Below the pieces are notes generated by a model. That model ran no database searches. It had not been told where the DNA came from and worked only from the letters and a program-made list of their open reading frames with translations. Shown here one piece after another: positions 50,368 to 59,397 of a stretch of 64,000 bases of DNA. The stretch is from Akkermansiaceae bacterium UBA1315. GTDB taxonomy: Bacteria > Verrucomicrobiota > Verrucomicrobiia > Verrucomicrobiales > Akkermansiaceae. The position numbers and the translations under genes were made by a program. The stretch covers positions 1 to 64,000 of the forward strand of contig DBTN01000012.1 of NCBI GenBank assembly GCA_002307065.1, written 5' to 3'. Position 1 is the stretch's first letter. Each line of letters begins with the position of its first letter.

Positions 50368-52089
50368 TCATTCTGCTGGGGAAGGGACGCGGTCTGTTTC
50401 TCGAATCAATGCTCCCACTCGATCGGCGAGCGAGCCGTAGAGTGGATGACGTTCGTAGTCGGGAAATGAAAACTCCAATCGGCTGCACCAAGTCTCGAGA
50501 CCATAGCTCCCCGGTAGGTTGTATCGAACCGGTATGCCGTAAAGATCGGAAGCAGTGAGCACCGCAAATTTGCAACGGCTTTTGAACAGCGAAGTCTGAA
50601 GTGCGAACAGCAAGTCATCGGTCAGGAAATCCGGTCGAGGTTCGGTCCAATTTGCGAATGCCATCAAGCGGTCCAATTTTTTGGCCTCCTCGGAAGATGG
50701 ATCGTTCCTCGCCACCTGGCGGAGGTGCTCGTAGAGCAGAGCCAGAGGAGCATGGTCATGATTTCCATAAGAGATGAGACTTAACTCACGAAATGTTCCT
50801 TCCTCCCATTGCCCGGGAAGACCATCGACCAAACCTTCGAGCTGAGGAAAAACCAAGTTCGCCAATTGAAGGTCATCGATTGCCTTTCGGATGTAGCCAG
50901 CCATTTGCCCCATGATTTCCGCATACAATTCCATCGATCCCGCTTCGTCGCGGAGAATCGAAATGATTTCCCGCCCCTGAAGATCGTTCATGCCTGCGGT
51001 GATCGGATCGGTATCCGGGCCGGGGATAAACCTCGGTAGCAACCCTCCTGTTCTTAATGCTGCTTCTTCGGCGGTGAGATTCGCAAATTCGGCGTGGCGT
51101 GGTCCGGCGCTCCAAGGAAACATATAAGCCCGGAAATATCCGCGCAGATGATCGAGTCGACAGATATGAAAAAACCTTTTTTCAAAGGCGATGCGTGATC
51201 GAAGCCAAGCAAAACCGGTTGCTCGGTGGTTTTCCCAGCGGTAGGGAGGAAATCCCCAGTTTTGTCCCCATCGGGCGGAATCGGCCGTGGTATCAAATGA
51301 AGCCATCGGCGGAGTACCCATGTTCCAATCGAGTTCGAAAAGTTGGGGGTTCGCCCAGACGTCCGCGCTGCTACTGCCCACGCCGAAGGACATTTCTCCC
51401 ATCAATTGAACGCCTTTGGTTTCAGCATACTTTCTTACGTCGAGCCACTGTCGCACTCCGACCCACTGGGCGAATGCCAGCCCGTCCATCGTGCGCTCGA
51501 GAGCTTCGCGATCCGTGTGGCGTGCCAGCCAGCTTTCGGCACCGGCGACGCTATGGTGCTCGGGTCGCCAGTCCAACCAGTTTGGATTTCCTTCATATTC
51601 ACGAATCAGTAACCGGTAGAGCAAATAGTGCCTCAGCCAGCTTTGCTCCTGATTTTTGAAAGTTGTAAACTCCGCCGCCAGTGCCTCGTCCGATTGTTGA
51701 ATAAAACGTCGGTGAGCCTGAAACAGCACTTGGAGTTTCAGAGAATGAACGGACCCATGCTTGACGATGCCATTGCGGAGCTGAGTTCGCCACGAATCGG
51801 GGGCGAGCTGTGTCAGATCCTCGTGAGTCAATCCCGGAACTTCCTCTGGAGTTAAAGAAAGAAGGGCGGGAGAGAGCGCTTTGGAGCTGATCGGGCTGTA
51901 AGGGCTCGGATCTTCAAATGTTTCATGGATCGGTAAAATTTGAAGCACGGCGAAGGACCGGGCGGCGCAAAAATCGATCGCCTGCCGAACTGCGAAGGTG
52001 TCACCAATACCGAAATCATCATCGTGGCGAAGAGCGAAAACCGGTGCAAGTAAGCCTGCGAGTCTCGGTTGAGATTTTTGAGATATCAT
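50368..52089 (-). CDS. malQ: 4-alpha-glucanotransferase (GH77)
   Basis: MalQ transfers alpha-1,4-glucan segments between maltodextrins. The 573-residue protein has the GH77 barrel features: FGIGDTFAVRQAIDF, NPNWLDW, GEMSFGVGSSSADVW, and DTTADSARWGQNWGFPPYRW in parts; nucleophile Asp313 in ICRLDHLRGYFR, acid/base Glu391 in LYAEIMGQ, and the third acid in SYGNHDHA. Several of these motifs are divergent (AEIMG for the usual AEDLG), so it is a distant member. It is convergent with the GH13 gene and lies 17 bp after the SDR gene. Confidence 0.85.
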   Translation of the reverse strand: MISQKSQPRLAGLLAPVFALRHDDDFGIGDTFAVRQAIDFCAARSFAVLQILPIHETFEDPSPYSPISSKALSPALLSLTPEEVPGLTHEDLTQLAPDSWRTQLRNGIVKHGSVHSLKLQVLFQAHRRFIQQSDEALAAEFTTFKNQEQSWLRHYLLYRLLIREYEGNPNWLDWRPEHHSVAGAESWLARHTDREALERTMDGLAFAQWVGVRQWLDVRKYAETKGVQLMGEMSFGVGSSSADVWANPQLFELDWNMGTPPMASFDTTADSARWGQNWGFPPYRWENHRATGFAWLRSRIAFEKRFFHICRLDHLRGYFRAYMFPWSAGPRHAEFANLTAEEAALRTGGLLPRFIPGPDTDPITAGMNDLQGREIISILRDEAGSMELYAEIMGQMAGYIRKAIDDLQLANLVFPQLEGLVDGLPGQWEEGTFRELSLISYGNHDHAPLALLYEHLRQVARNDPSSEEAKKLDRLMAFANWTEPRPDFLTDDLLFALQTSLFKSRCKFAVLTASDLYGIPVRYNLPGSYGLETWCSRLEFSFPDYERHPLYGSLADRVGALIRETDRVPSPAE

Positions 52090-52106
52090 GGAAAGGTCGA
52101 TCAGAA

Positions 52107-53000
52107 TTAACCGTTGATAATCTCTCCGCCATTGGGATGAAGTGTCTGGCCCGTCATGTAGGATGCATCTTTAGAAGCCAGAAATACATAACTTTCCGCG
52201 CATTCCCAGGGCTCGCCGGGGCGGCCCAGAGGCGTATCCGATCCAAAACTTGCAACTTTGTCTTCTGGAAAGGTCGCCGGAATCAGTGGCGTCCAGATCG
52301 GCCCGGGCGCAACGGCATTCACTCGAATCTGATCCCCGGCGAGTTGCTGGGAAAGCGACCGGGTAAATGAAACGATTGCTCCCTTGGTAGCGGAGTAATC
52401 GACCAAAGCCGGGCTCCCCCGATAAGCGGTGACCGACGCGGTATTGATGATGCTGGCGAAGTTCGATTTTTTCAGGTGGGGTAATGCGGCTTTCGTCAGA
52501 AAGAACATCGAAAAGATATTGGTTCGAAAGGTAGAGATGAGTTTGTCTTCTTCGAGGTCGAGGATCGATTTGCAGGGGTGCTGCTCTGCGGCGTTGTTGA
52601 CCAAGATATCCAACTTTCCAAACAGTGAGATGATTTTTTCAATCGCCTCCTCGCAGTCTTTCGCATGACCGACGTTTCCGGAAAAAATCTCACAGCGTCT
52701 GCCCATCGCTTGTATGTCACGAGCCGTGGTCTTGGCGTCATCGTGTTCATTCAGATAAACAATCATCACATCTGCGCCCTCGCGCGCGAACGCAAGTGCG
52801 GTCGCTCTGCCGATGCCGGAATCACCGCCGGTAATAAGGGCGACTTGACCAAGAAGACGGTCGCTTCCTTTGGCGCCCGGTTGCACTGAAACCGGTTGCG
52901 GAGTCATTTGGCTTTCCACGCCAGGTTGGGTGTTCTGATGTTGCGGCGGTCGTTGAGGTTTGTCTGAAGAGGCTCCTTGATCGCTCGATTTGTTACTCAT
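52107..53000 (-). CDS. short-chain dehydrogenase/reductase (YghA-like)
   Basis: The 297-residue SDR has the NAD(P)-binding TGGDSGIGRATALAFAREGA, NNAAEQ, the catalytic Tyr and Lys in YSATKGAI, and VNAVAPGPIWTPL. The N-terminal extension of about 60 residues is rich in Gln, Pro and Ser, as in YghA and the Bacillus general-stress SDRs. Substrate is unknown. I start it at MSNKSSDQG (ATG 53000). It is followed 17 bp later by malQ. Confidence 0.88.
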   Translation of the reverse strand: MSNKSSDQGASSDKPQRPPQHQNTQPGVESQMTPQPVSVQPGAKGSDRLLGQVALITGGDSGIGRATALAFAREGADVMIVYLNEHDDAKTTARDIQAMGRRCEIFSGNVGHAKDCEEAIEKIISLFGKLDILVNNAAEQHPCKSILDLEEDKLISTFRTNIFSMFFLTKAALPHLKKSNFASIINTASVTAYRGSPALVDYSATKGAIVSFTRSLSQQLAGDQIRVNAVAPGPIWTPLIPATFPEDKVASFGSDTPLGRPGEPWECAESYVFLASKDASYMTGQTLHPNGGEIING

Positions 53001-53414
53001 GCGCGTCTTATCGCATGGCGTGTGCCAGCAGAAAATTGCCACAGATCAAGGAGTTAGGTTTTCATGAAAGCGGTGATTTGCATCCCGATCGCGGCAAACT
53101 GCATTCGATCAGCCAAGCGGGGAGGGCTTTTAGGTTTGGAGATCAGATTCCATTTAACGGAAAAAAACCGGCATCGATCCCCCATAAGTCATCCGCTGAA
53201 AAGCTCGCTTCCCAGCTATTTTTTGTCACAAATTTATCTGAAAATATCCCTGGTCTTTCCCACAGAGACCACCCGCAGACCATGATTCCAATAAATTCGA
53301 TCGGCGCTGTCCAGTTAGAGACAGGTGATGATCGATTTTCCAAAGGATCGCGATGGTCTCATGCCAAGGAAACTCAGTTTTTTCTGTCTCCCATATCCAG
53401 CAACACCATACCAC
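53001..53414. other. 414-bp gap without a supportable gene
   Basis: Between the start of the SDR gene and the PEP-CTERM gene I see no supportable gene, RNA or repeat. One open frame crosses it but lacks domain features and a credible start. Regulatory sites for the divergent genes are likely here but none is recognisable. Confidence 0.6.
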
Positions 53415-54194
53415 ATGAATACACCCGTCTCATCTCCTCGATGGTTCCGTTCCGCAGTGATGCATTGCTTTTCTTCCCTCGTCCCCGCAGTGGGAGTTTG
53501 GGGGCTGTCGCCATTCGTTGGCGCGGCTGTGATTCAAACGAACTATAACAGTGCCAATACGGCAGTGCCCGGGCCTGAGTCCACGGTATCTAGCACGGAT
53601 TTGCTGCAGACCCACTTGGCTTCGGCGTCTCACTCCGGCGATAGTGGGTCAGGATATCGGTATTTTTACGAAAATCCGGCGGATCTTAGCCTCCTGACGG
53701 ATGGTCAATTTGGTGGGAGTTATGACACGGAAGCCAGCGTGTTTCCGAATCAGGTGACGCTGACATTTGCTTTGGATCTCGATGCGAGTCCGCAGGGTTA
53801 CACGATCTCTTCGATCTCGACCTATGCCAACTGGGATGAAGGACGCGACGGCCAAGCCTACACCGTGGAATATTCACTCGTGAGCGCGCCAATGACCTTT
53901 TTAACGCTGACGACCATCACTACTTTCAATCCGGATGTCTCCACGGAATCTTCCACCCTGGTGAGGTTGACGAGTTCCAGTGGCCCATTGGCTGAGGGGG
54001 TGGCAAGCTTGCGTTTCGTGTTTGGGAATTATGCTGCAAACCAGTCGGCCGTCGAAAATGGAGGTACGGCGTATCGGGAATTTGATGTGGTGGGTGCGGT
54101 GACGGTGCCCGAGCCCAGCAGTGCTTTGTTATTCGGCTCCGGTCTGTATCTTCTCACTTCACGGAGATCGGTGAAAGCTAGAAACGCTCTATGA
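53415..54194 (+). CDS. PEP-CTERM exported protein
   Basis: The 259-residue protein has a signal peptide (hydrophobic stretch at residues about 19-38, SLVPAVGVWGLSPFVGAAV), a beta-rich Ser/Thr-rich secreted domain, and a C-terminal PEP-CTERM signal: VPEPSSALLFGSG, a hydrophobic stretch, then basic RRSVKAR. PEP-CTERM proteins are processed by exosortases and tied to extracellular polysaccharide production. The exosortase gene is not in the window. ATG 53415 is chosen because earlier in-frame starts precede the signal peptide by many non-typical residues. Confidence 0.83.
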   Translation: MNTPVSSPRWFRSAVMHCFSSLVPAVGVWGLSPFVGAAVIQTNYNSANTAVPGPESTVSSTDLLQTHLASASHSGDSGSGYRYFYENPADLSLLTDGQFGGSYDTEASVFPNQVTLTFALDLDASPQGYTISSISTYANWDEGRDGQAYTVEYSLVSAPMTFLTLTTITTFNPDVSTESSTLVRLTSSSGPLAEGVASLRFVFGNYAANQSAVENGGTAYREFDVVGAVTVPEPSSALLFGSGLYLLTSRRSVKARNAL

Positions 54195-54259
54195 TGCGGG
54201 TCACCGGGCATTAGATTATCCTGCGTTCCGACGAGTGAGATCTGCTTGATCGGATGTTT

Positions 54260-54352
54260 TTAATCCAGCCCGAGGCGCTCAGAGATCATCAGATCGGCGA
54301 GGGCTTTGGGCTGGTTTTCATGGGCAACCAGATGTTTTTTTAAGGGATCGAC
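54260..54352 (-). pseudogene. possible 31-codon C-terminal remnant
   Basis: On the minus strand an open stretch between two stops reads PLKKHLVAHENQPKALADLM and ends ISERLGLD-stop. It has protein-like composition, but no start codon before its Met, and it begins just downstream of the lipoprotein gene. I think it may be the tail of a degraded gene, but chance is possible and no family was identified. Confidence 0.25.
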
Positions 54353-54367
54353 TGGTTAAATAAACGG

Positions 54368-54898
54368 CTATGGCATCACTTGGATGGCCGAGGCGTTGAT
54401 GATGAGAGAGTCCGCTGTTGAGTTTTCGGCGACTTTACCAGAAACGGTAAGGTATTTAAGTTTTCCCAGTCCGCTAAGTCCTTCGAGATCTTCTTTAAGT
54501 ATACGTCCGTCGTCGCCGATGATCTGCACGGTTGCCAGGGCTACTTTTTTATCTTCTTTTGAGTCGCAGCACGCGTCCCAGGGAGTTTTACAGGTGTCGC
54601 CGGGCATTTCGTTGCAGGCTGTTAGAAGCGTCGGATCTCCTAATGTAAAAACAGCCCGTTGTTTGACGAATGGATTGGCAGAACCAAAAATGCGGCCGCT
54701 GAGGGTGATTTCAGCGCCGGGTCGCGCGGTTGTGCGCGCGATATGGATGGGTTGAGGATCACCTCTGGGTTTTGCCGCAAGAACCGTTTGGAGCGTCTCG
54801 CTCGGTTTGTGGTTCGATCGGGTTGTAACGGAGGCGGCTTCTTCTTTGCATGAGGAAAGAAGGCATGATGCGGCGAGAATCAGATAGGTTGGTTTCAT
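54368..54898 (-). CDS. lipoprotein with cysteine-rich OB-like domain
   Basis: The 176-residue protein has a lipoprotein signal (MKPTYLILAASCLLSSC). The mature part contains ITLSGRIFGSANPFVKQRAV, an OB-fold-like strand pattern, then the cysteine cluster LLTACNEMPGDTCKTPWDAC followed by a further Cys (CC), which I recall from similar small lipoproteins next to efflux systems in this phylum. The cysteines could bind a metal or form disulfides. It is the last gene of the ABC module, 21 bp after the permease gene. Confidence 0.72.
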   Translation of the reverse strand: MKPTYLILAASCLLSSCKEEAASVTTRSNHKPSETLQTVLAAKPRGDPQPIHIARTTARPGAEITLSGRIFGSANPFVKQRAVFTLGDPTLLTACNEMPGDTCKTPWDACCDSKEDKKVALATVQIIGDDGRILKEDLEGLSGLGKLKYLTVSGKVAENSTADSLIINASAIQVMP

Positions 54899-54919
54899 GG
54901 TGGTTTGGGGTGTCTGGGA

Positions 54920-56071
54920 TCAAGAGGAACGGAGGGCGACGGGAAGTTTAGGATTCAGACAGCGTATCGCGGGTGAGACGGTTCCGATCAGTCCGAGAAG
55001 CACCCCGGTGCCGATGCCTGTCAAAGCGACCGATGGGCTGACTTCCAAGGTGAATGCACCTATTGAAAATGAAATGGTTCGTCCGTCTAGGAGGAACAAC
55101 GCGGCGACGGAGGCGACGAGGGTACCGGCTAAGCAAGCCAAAGTGCTTTCTTGAATCAAGCTGATCAGTAAGGTGCCGCGTCCGAAACCGATTGCTTGAA
55201 GGGTCGCCATCTCTCGCACCCGCGAAGCAAATGCCGCGTAAAGCGTGTTGATTCCACCGAAGAGTGCGCCTGTCGCGATTAGGCCTGCGGTGATCCATGT
55301 CATGACTCTCAGCGGTTTGAAGAATGCTGTGAGACGGGCATAATAGTCACTTTCTCTCAGGGCGGTGAGCTCCAGATCGAGGCGTTGTTTGGTGAATAGT
55401 TCCGTTTCGGCAAAGTCTGTGGGATCATCCAGGCGAAGCGCGATGCAGGAAACTGTATCGCGTTTTGCGAGGACCCGTACATCACCTAGAGTTGCCCAGA
55501 TTTCCGATTCGAGCACGGTGCCGGGCGCGGCGAAAATTCCCGAAATCTTCATCGTTTGGTCGTCCAACGTTACCTTGGAGTTCATGTCCAGAGCCTGCTT
55601 GGGAAAGCCTAATTTCCTCCATGCAAGCTCTCCGACCATGATTTCGCCCGCCGCCGGAAAAGTGCCCTCAATCAGGCGGACTTCCGGGTGCACTCTCAGC
55701 GCCTGATAGGTTACTCCGCGAATCAGTGCCTGTCCTCGCCTTCCATCGTCGAGAGTCAGGTAGTTCATATAATGAATTTCACTGGAAACGGCTCTGACTC
55801 CGAGACGTTTGGAAATTCCCGGCACACCCGCTTCGGCGATGCCAGCGGTTTTGTCAGGAACCTCGCTGCGTTGAATACTTTCTTCCGAGCCTGCGCCAAT
55901 GAGGATGACGTTGTGAGGAGAACCGGAGGAGGACAGAACCTGTTTCATGCCGGTATTCACGGCGACGGCGGTCATCACGAGCAGGACGACCAGAGCGCTG
56001 CCTCCAATTGTTTGCGCAAGCCGCGCTTTCGACCGGAATAAATTTCGGACCGCGTAGGAAAAAGGTAGCAT
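54920..56071 (-). CDS. FtsX/MacB-like ABC permease 2
   Basis: The 383-residue protein is an ABC permease of the MacB/FtsX type: an N-terminal membrane helix (residues about 20-40), a periplasmic domain of about 220 residues, then three more membrane segments, with GGINTLYAAFASRVREMATL near the start of the membrane cluster, an FtsX hallmark. It pairs with the permease just upstream, 5 bp away, to form a heterodimeric permease, unlike the single MacB fusion. Confidence 0.85.
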   Translation of the reverse strand: MLPFSYAVRNLFRSKARLAQTIGGSALVVLLVMTAVAVNTGMKQVLSSSGSPHNVILIGAGSEESIQRSEVPDKTAGIAEAGVPGISKRLGVRAVSSEIHYMNYLTLDDGRRGQALIRGVTYQALRVHPEVRLIEGTFPAAGEIMVGELAWRKLGFPKQALDMNSKVTLDDQTMKISGIFAAPGTVLESEIWATLGDVRVLAKRDTVSCIALRLDDPTDFAETELFTKQRLDLELTALRESDYYARLTAFFKPLRVMTWITAGLIATGALFGGINTLYAAFASRVREMATLQAIGFGRGTLLISLIQESTLACLAGTLVASVAALFLLDGRTISFSIGAFTLEVSPSVALTGIGTGVLLGLIGTVSPAIRCLNPKLPVALRSS

Positions 56072-56076
56072 GCGAT

Positions 56077-57225
56077 TTAATTGCGGAGGTTTTTAACAAT
56101 TGGCTGGCTCATTGCTTGCCATGCCGGCCATAGCGAGGCGAAAATTCCCAAAGTCAGTGCTGCGCCGATACCGGTGAGGATGACAAAAAAATCCGGTTGA
56201 ATCGCTAATGTCTGACCTTCGTTTCCGAGTGTGAAGCTTTGCCATTTCAGAAATCCCGAAGCGAAGGCGACACCGATGGTTCCACCCGCAAATCCCAGCA
56301 ATCCGCCTTCACTCAGGACAAGCGTGCCTATCGCTTTTCCGGGATAACCCAGTGTCCGGAGAATCGCATTTTCTTTGATCCGACCTCGGACAGCCAAAAG
56401 TAGCGAATTTGCCACCAACGCACCTACTGCCAGAACGGCACCAAAACCCAGCCATCTTGTAAAACCGATCAACTCGATCAGTTCTGCGGCGGTTTCTGCA
56501 AAAAAGGCTTTTTCCGCTCGGGTATCGGTTGGGGACTGATCCGAGTGAAATCGTTCGTCAATCGCCTCGGCGACCGGATCGAGGTCACTGGATGTATGAA
56601 CTCGCACATTAAATTGAGTCACGATACCTAGTCCCGTTTTAGAGGCCTGTTGAAGAAAGGGTAGCTTGACGTAAGCCACATTGTTATCTTGGGCGAAAGG
56701 GGAACGAATAATTCCTGAAACGGTTACCGTGACCCCTGCGGCATCGAATCGATCACCGGAGCGGAGTCCGCGCCGCGCTGCAAAAATTTCTCCGAGCAAC
56801 GCGCCGTCATCTCGTTTTTTCCAATCATCCTCGCTGCCCTTTAAAATTTGGATTTCCGGTGCGAACTTTCGGAGCAGGCCTTCTGGAACCCCACGAAAAG
56901 TGATGACATCAAGCGAAGCTCCGCAGTTATTGACGACGATCTGCACCGGCACCACTTCACAAACTCCTGGGATGCGCCGGATTTCATCTGCATAGTGTTC
57001 CGGCAATTGGCTGGTCGATGGGCAATAGCGGTTTTGGCGATAGACCACCAAAGTGGTATCTGCTGCGGTCGCTTCAGTTGCCTTGGCGAGCGAGCGCTGG
57101 AGAGTTTCGACCGAAGTAAAAAGAAACATCCCAGAGGCCACTCCTAAAATCGTCAATGTCGAGCGCACCCGATGCCGAACGAGCTGAATCCACGAGAGAT
57201 GTAGTAAATTGATGAAGGCTCTCAT
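56077..57225 (-). CDS. FtsX/MacB-like ABC permease 1
   Basis: A second 382-residue FtsX-type permease, with an N-terminal membrane helix (TLTILGVASGMFLFTSV), a periplasmic MacB-like domain, and C-terminal membrane segments with RGRIKENAILRTLGYPGKAI. Its ATG overlaps the ATPase stop by four bases. Its order ATPase-permease-permease resembles LolCDE- or DevCA-type exporters. Confidence 0.85.
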   Translation of the reverse strand: MRAFINLLHLSWIQLVRHRVRSTLTILGVASGMFLFTSVETLQRSLAKATEATAADTTLVVYRQNRYCPSTSQLPEHYADEIRRIPGVCEVVPVQIVVNNCGASLDVITFRGVPEGLLRKFAPEIQILKGSEDDWKKRDDGALLGEIFAARRGLRSGDRFDAAGVTVTVSGIIRSPFAQDNNVAYVKLPFLQQASKTGLGIVTQFNVRVHTSSDLDPVAEAIDERFHSDQSPTDTRAEKAFFAETAAELIELIGFTRWLGFGAVLAVGALVANSLLLAVRGRIKENAILRTLGYPGKAIGTLVLSEGGLLGFAGGTIGVAFASGFLKWQSFTLGNEGQTLAIQPDFFVILTGIGAALTLGIFASLWPAWQAMSQPIVKNLRN

Positions 57226-57905
57226 GCTTGTTGGAGGAGTTGCCCTTTCTCAAGGTGAAGGATGCGGTCAGCCGCTGCGGCGGCCCGTGGATCGTGGGTT
57301 ACCATGACGATGGTCTTGTCGAGTTCACGGGTAAGTTCACGCAGGAGGTCGAGAATCTTTGTGGCTGATTCACGGTCCAGATCACCCGTCGGTTCGTCTG
57401 CTACCAAGAGCGGTGGATCGGCCACCAAAGCGCGGGCGATCGCCACCCGTTGCTCTTGTCCGCCGGATAATTCCCCGGGTGTGTGATGCAGGCGGTCACC
57501 CAGTCCAACGAGTGCCAGAGCGGTTTCGACCCGCTGTCTGCGTTCTTTCCGGGAGAGGTCACCAAGCAGCAACGGCAGTTCGACGTTCTCGAAAGCTGTC
57601 AGTACGGGAACGAGGTGATAGAGTTGGAAAATATATCCGACATGCGTCGCTCGCCATTTTGTTAGATCACGGCGTGAGAGCTTTGCCAGTTCGACATTTG
57701 CAATCGATAAGGAGCCGGAGGTCGGGGAATCGATGCCTGAGAGCAAGTTGAGCAAGGTGGTTTTGCCCGAACCGGAAGGTCCCATCAATGCGAGAAACTC
57801 ACCTTTCGGCACATCGAGATCAAGTGCTTCCAGCGGAGTGACCAAGGCGCTACCCTTGCGGTAACTTTTTGAAATGCTGCGGCATTGGATCATCATTTCA
57901 GTCAT
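57222..57905 (-). CDS. LolD/MacB-type ABC ATPase
   Basis: The 227-residue nucleotide-binding protein has Walker A GPSGSGKTTLL, a Q-loop in YIFQLYHLVPVLTA (with the YHLVPVLTA helix typical of the MacB/LolD class), signature LSGGQEQRVAIARAL, Walker B LLVADEPTGDLD, and the H-loop VTHDP. It powers export through the two FtsX permeases. It overlaps both neighbours by four bases. Confidence 0.93.
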   Translation of the reverse strand: MTEMMIQCRSISKSYRKGSALVTPLEALDLDVPKGEFLALMGPSGSGKTTLLNLLSGIDSPTSGSLSIANVELAKLSRRDLTKWRATHVGYIFQLYHLVPVLTAFENVELPLLLGDLSRKERRQRVETALALVGLGDRLHHTPGELSGGQEQRVAIARALVADPPLLVADEPTGDLDRESATKILDLLRELTRELDKTIVMVTHDPRAAAAADRILHLEKGQLLQQA

Positions 57906-59305
57906 GGTTGGATGAGTTTAGCGTTCACTCTTTGGCCATTGCGGAGACCGACCGGAGTGATGACGACCCATTCTCCAGGTCGAATCGTACCGGTGATTCG
58001 TTGGTAATTTTCCTGGATTTCGTCCGTCGTTTCGATCGGACGGGCGGTCACTCGTTTTGTTTTCGGGTCACAGATCCAGACGTTTCCTCCAGCAATCGCA
58101 GCTTCCGGAATCCAAGTCGCCAATGAGGCGTTGGGTGAACCCGACGAAAGAGATGAACCAGGCGCGGCTGCTGGTGCCAAAAATTCAGCGCGGCAGAGCA
58201 TTTCGGGTCTCAGAGATTCGACGGGGTCCAGAATCTGAACTTTGGCTTGAAGGGTGTTTCTTTGCAGATCGGCTTCGCCAGTGATGCGGCTTACGATGCC
58301 ATGGAAAACTTTTTCTGGAAGGAGGCCGCAGTGGATGAAGACCTGCTGGGCGATGCTCAAACCGGCTGCGTCAGCGAGCGGCACGTCCACTCGCGCTTGC
58401 AGTTTTTCCGGATGGTAAAGAATGGCGATGGTTGAGCTCTCCGGATCATCCATTGCCAGCATTCGCTTTTGGCCTGGAGTGGCGACTCGTCGAAGGATTC
58501 GTCCCTCGATCGGCGAGAGGATCCGGGTTCGTTCCAACGCGAGTTTTGCTTTTTCCACTTCGATCGCCGCCGCTTCGATTTGATCATCTTTCACTGCCGT
58601 TTCTAATTGGAGCCGCTCGATATCGGCGATGATTTCGTCGGCATCAGTCTGAGTCATTGATCGGCGGGCTTTCTCGCGAGCCAGCCGCAATCGGGCGGAA
58701 ACGACATCCTGTTGGCTGATTGCGTCATGGGGGAGGCGTTCGAGGCGCTGATATTGGTCATTCGCTTCCTCTTCCAGGGTCTGGGCCGCATGGATGGCGG
58801 CTTGAGCGGAAATGAGTGTTTTCCTAACAGTTTCGATCGACGCGAGGTGGCTGGCTCGGGATGAAACCCGTGTCCGGTGTTGTTGTTCGGCGGACTTCAA
58901 AGACAGTCGCGCGTCGTCAGAAATGAGAGTTGCAAGTAGTTGGCCTTTTTCAACGGTTTGGCCCTCCAACACGTGGACTGAATCGACGACGCCGTCGGTA
59001 AGGGCGGTTGCTCGAATTGGGAGTGGATCGGGCTCGATCCATCCGCTTGCTTGGAAAAGCATTTTACCCGGGGTCGAGGGCTTTTGGTTTTCGTTCGCGG
59101 ATTCGGCTGGTGCTACCAACGACGGGGTCGTGAGCACTACAGCGACATCGACATTTTTTGCGGGAAGAATTCGGTCACGAAACAGGGCGAAGAAAATCAG
59201 GAAAAACCCAGCCACAATGGCCGAAGGGATGATCCAAGCGGGAAATCGAGAGGTGGGGATCTGAGCATCATTCTGATGCGATAAAGATTTTAAGTCGGAA
59301 TTCAT
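57902..59305 (-). CDS. HlyD-family membrane fusion protein
   Basis: The 467-residue protein has one N-terminal membrane helix (PAWIIPSAIVAGFFLIFFAL), the biotinyl-lipoyl-like half ALTDGVVDSVHVLEGQTVEK at residues about 100-119, a coiled-coil hairpin (about residues 128-250), and a second lipoyl half (ILSPIEGRILRRVATPGQK), then beta-barrel domains. It would link the ABC permeases to an outer-membrane channel, which is not in the window. The stop overlaps the ATPase start. Confidence 0.9.
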   Translation of the reverse strand: MNSDLKSLSHQNDAQIPTSRFPAWIIPSAIVAGFFLIFFALFRDRILPAKNVDVAVVLTTPSLVAPAESANENQKPSTPGKMLFQASGWIEPDPLPIRATALTDGVVDSVHVLEGQTVEKGQLLATLISDDARLSLKSAEQQHRTRVSSRASHLASIETVRKTLISAQAAIHAAQTLEEEANDQYQRLERLPHDAISQQDVVSARLRLAREKARRSMTQTDADEIIADIERLQLETAVKDDQIEAAAIEVEKAKLALERTRILSPIEGRILRRVATPGQKRMLAMDDPESSTIAILYHPEKLQARVDVPLADAAGLSIAQQVFIHCGLLPEKVFHGIVSRITGEADLQRNTLQAKVQILDPVESLRPEMLCRAEFLAPAAAPGSSLSSGSPNASLATWIPEAAIAGGNVWICDPKTKRVTARPIETTDEIQENYQRITGTIRPGEWVVITPVGLRNGQRVNAKLIQP

Positions 59306-59397
59306 TTTTCATCGGGCAGGAATAGGAGACGGCATACCCATGGTATGCGGACACGACAGAACTCGAGAGTTCGTCATTGGCAGTGCAAGGCACCGCT

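Noticed and set aside
53015..53548. 177-codon plus-strand frame before the PEP-CTERM gene
   Set aside because: Its start lies opposite the SDR start region, it overlaps the PEP-CTERM gene in another frame, and it shows no protein-like features.
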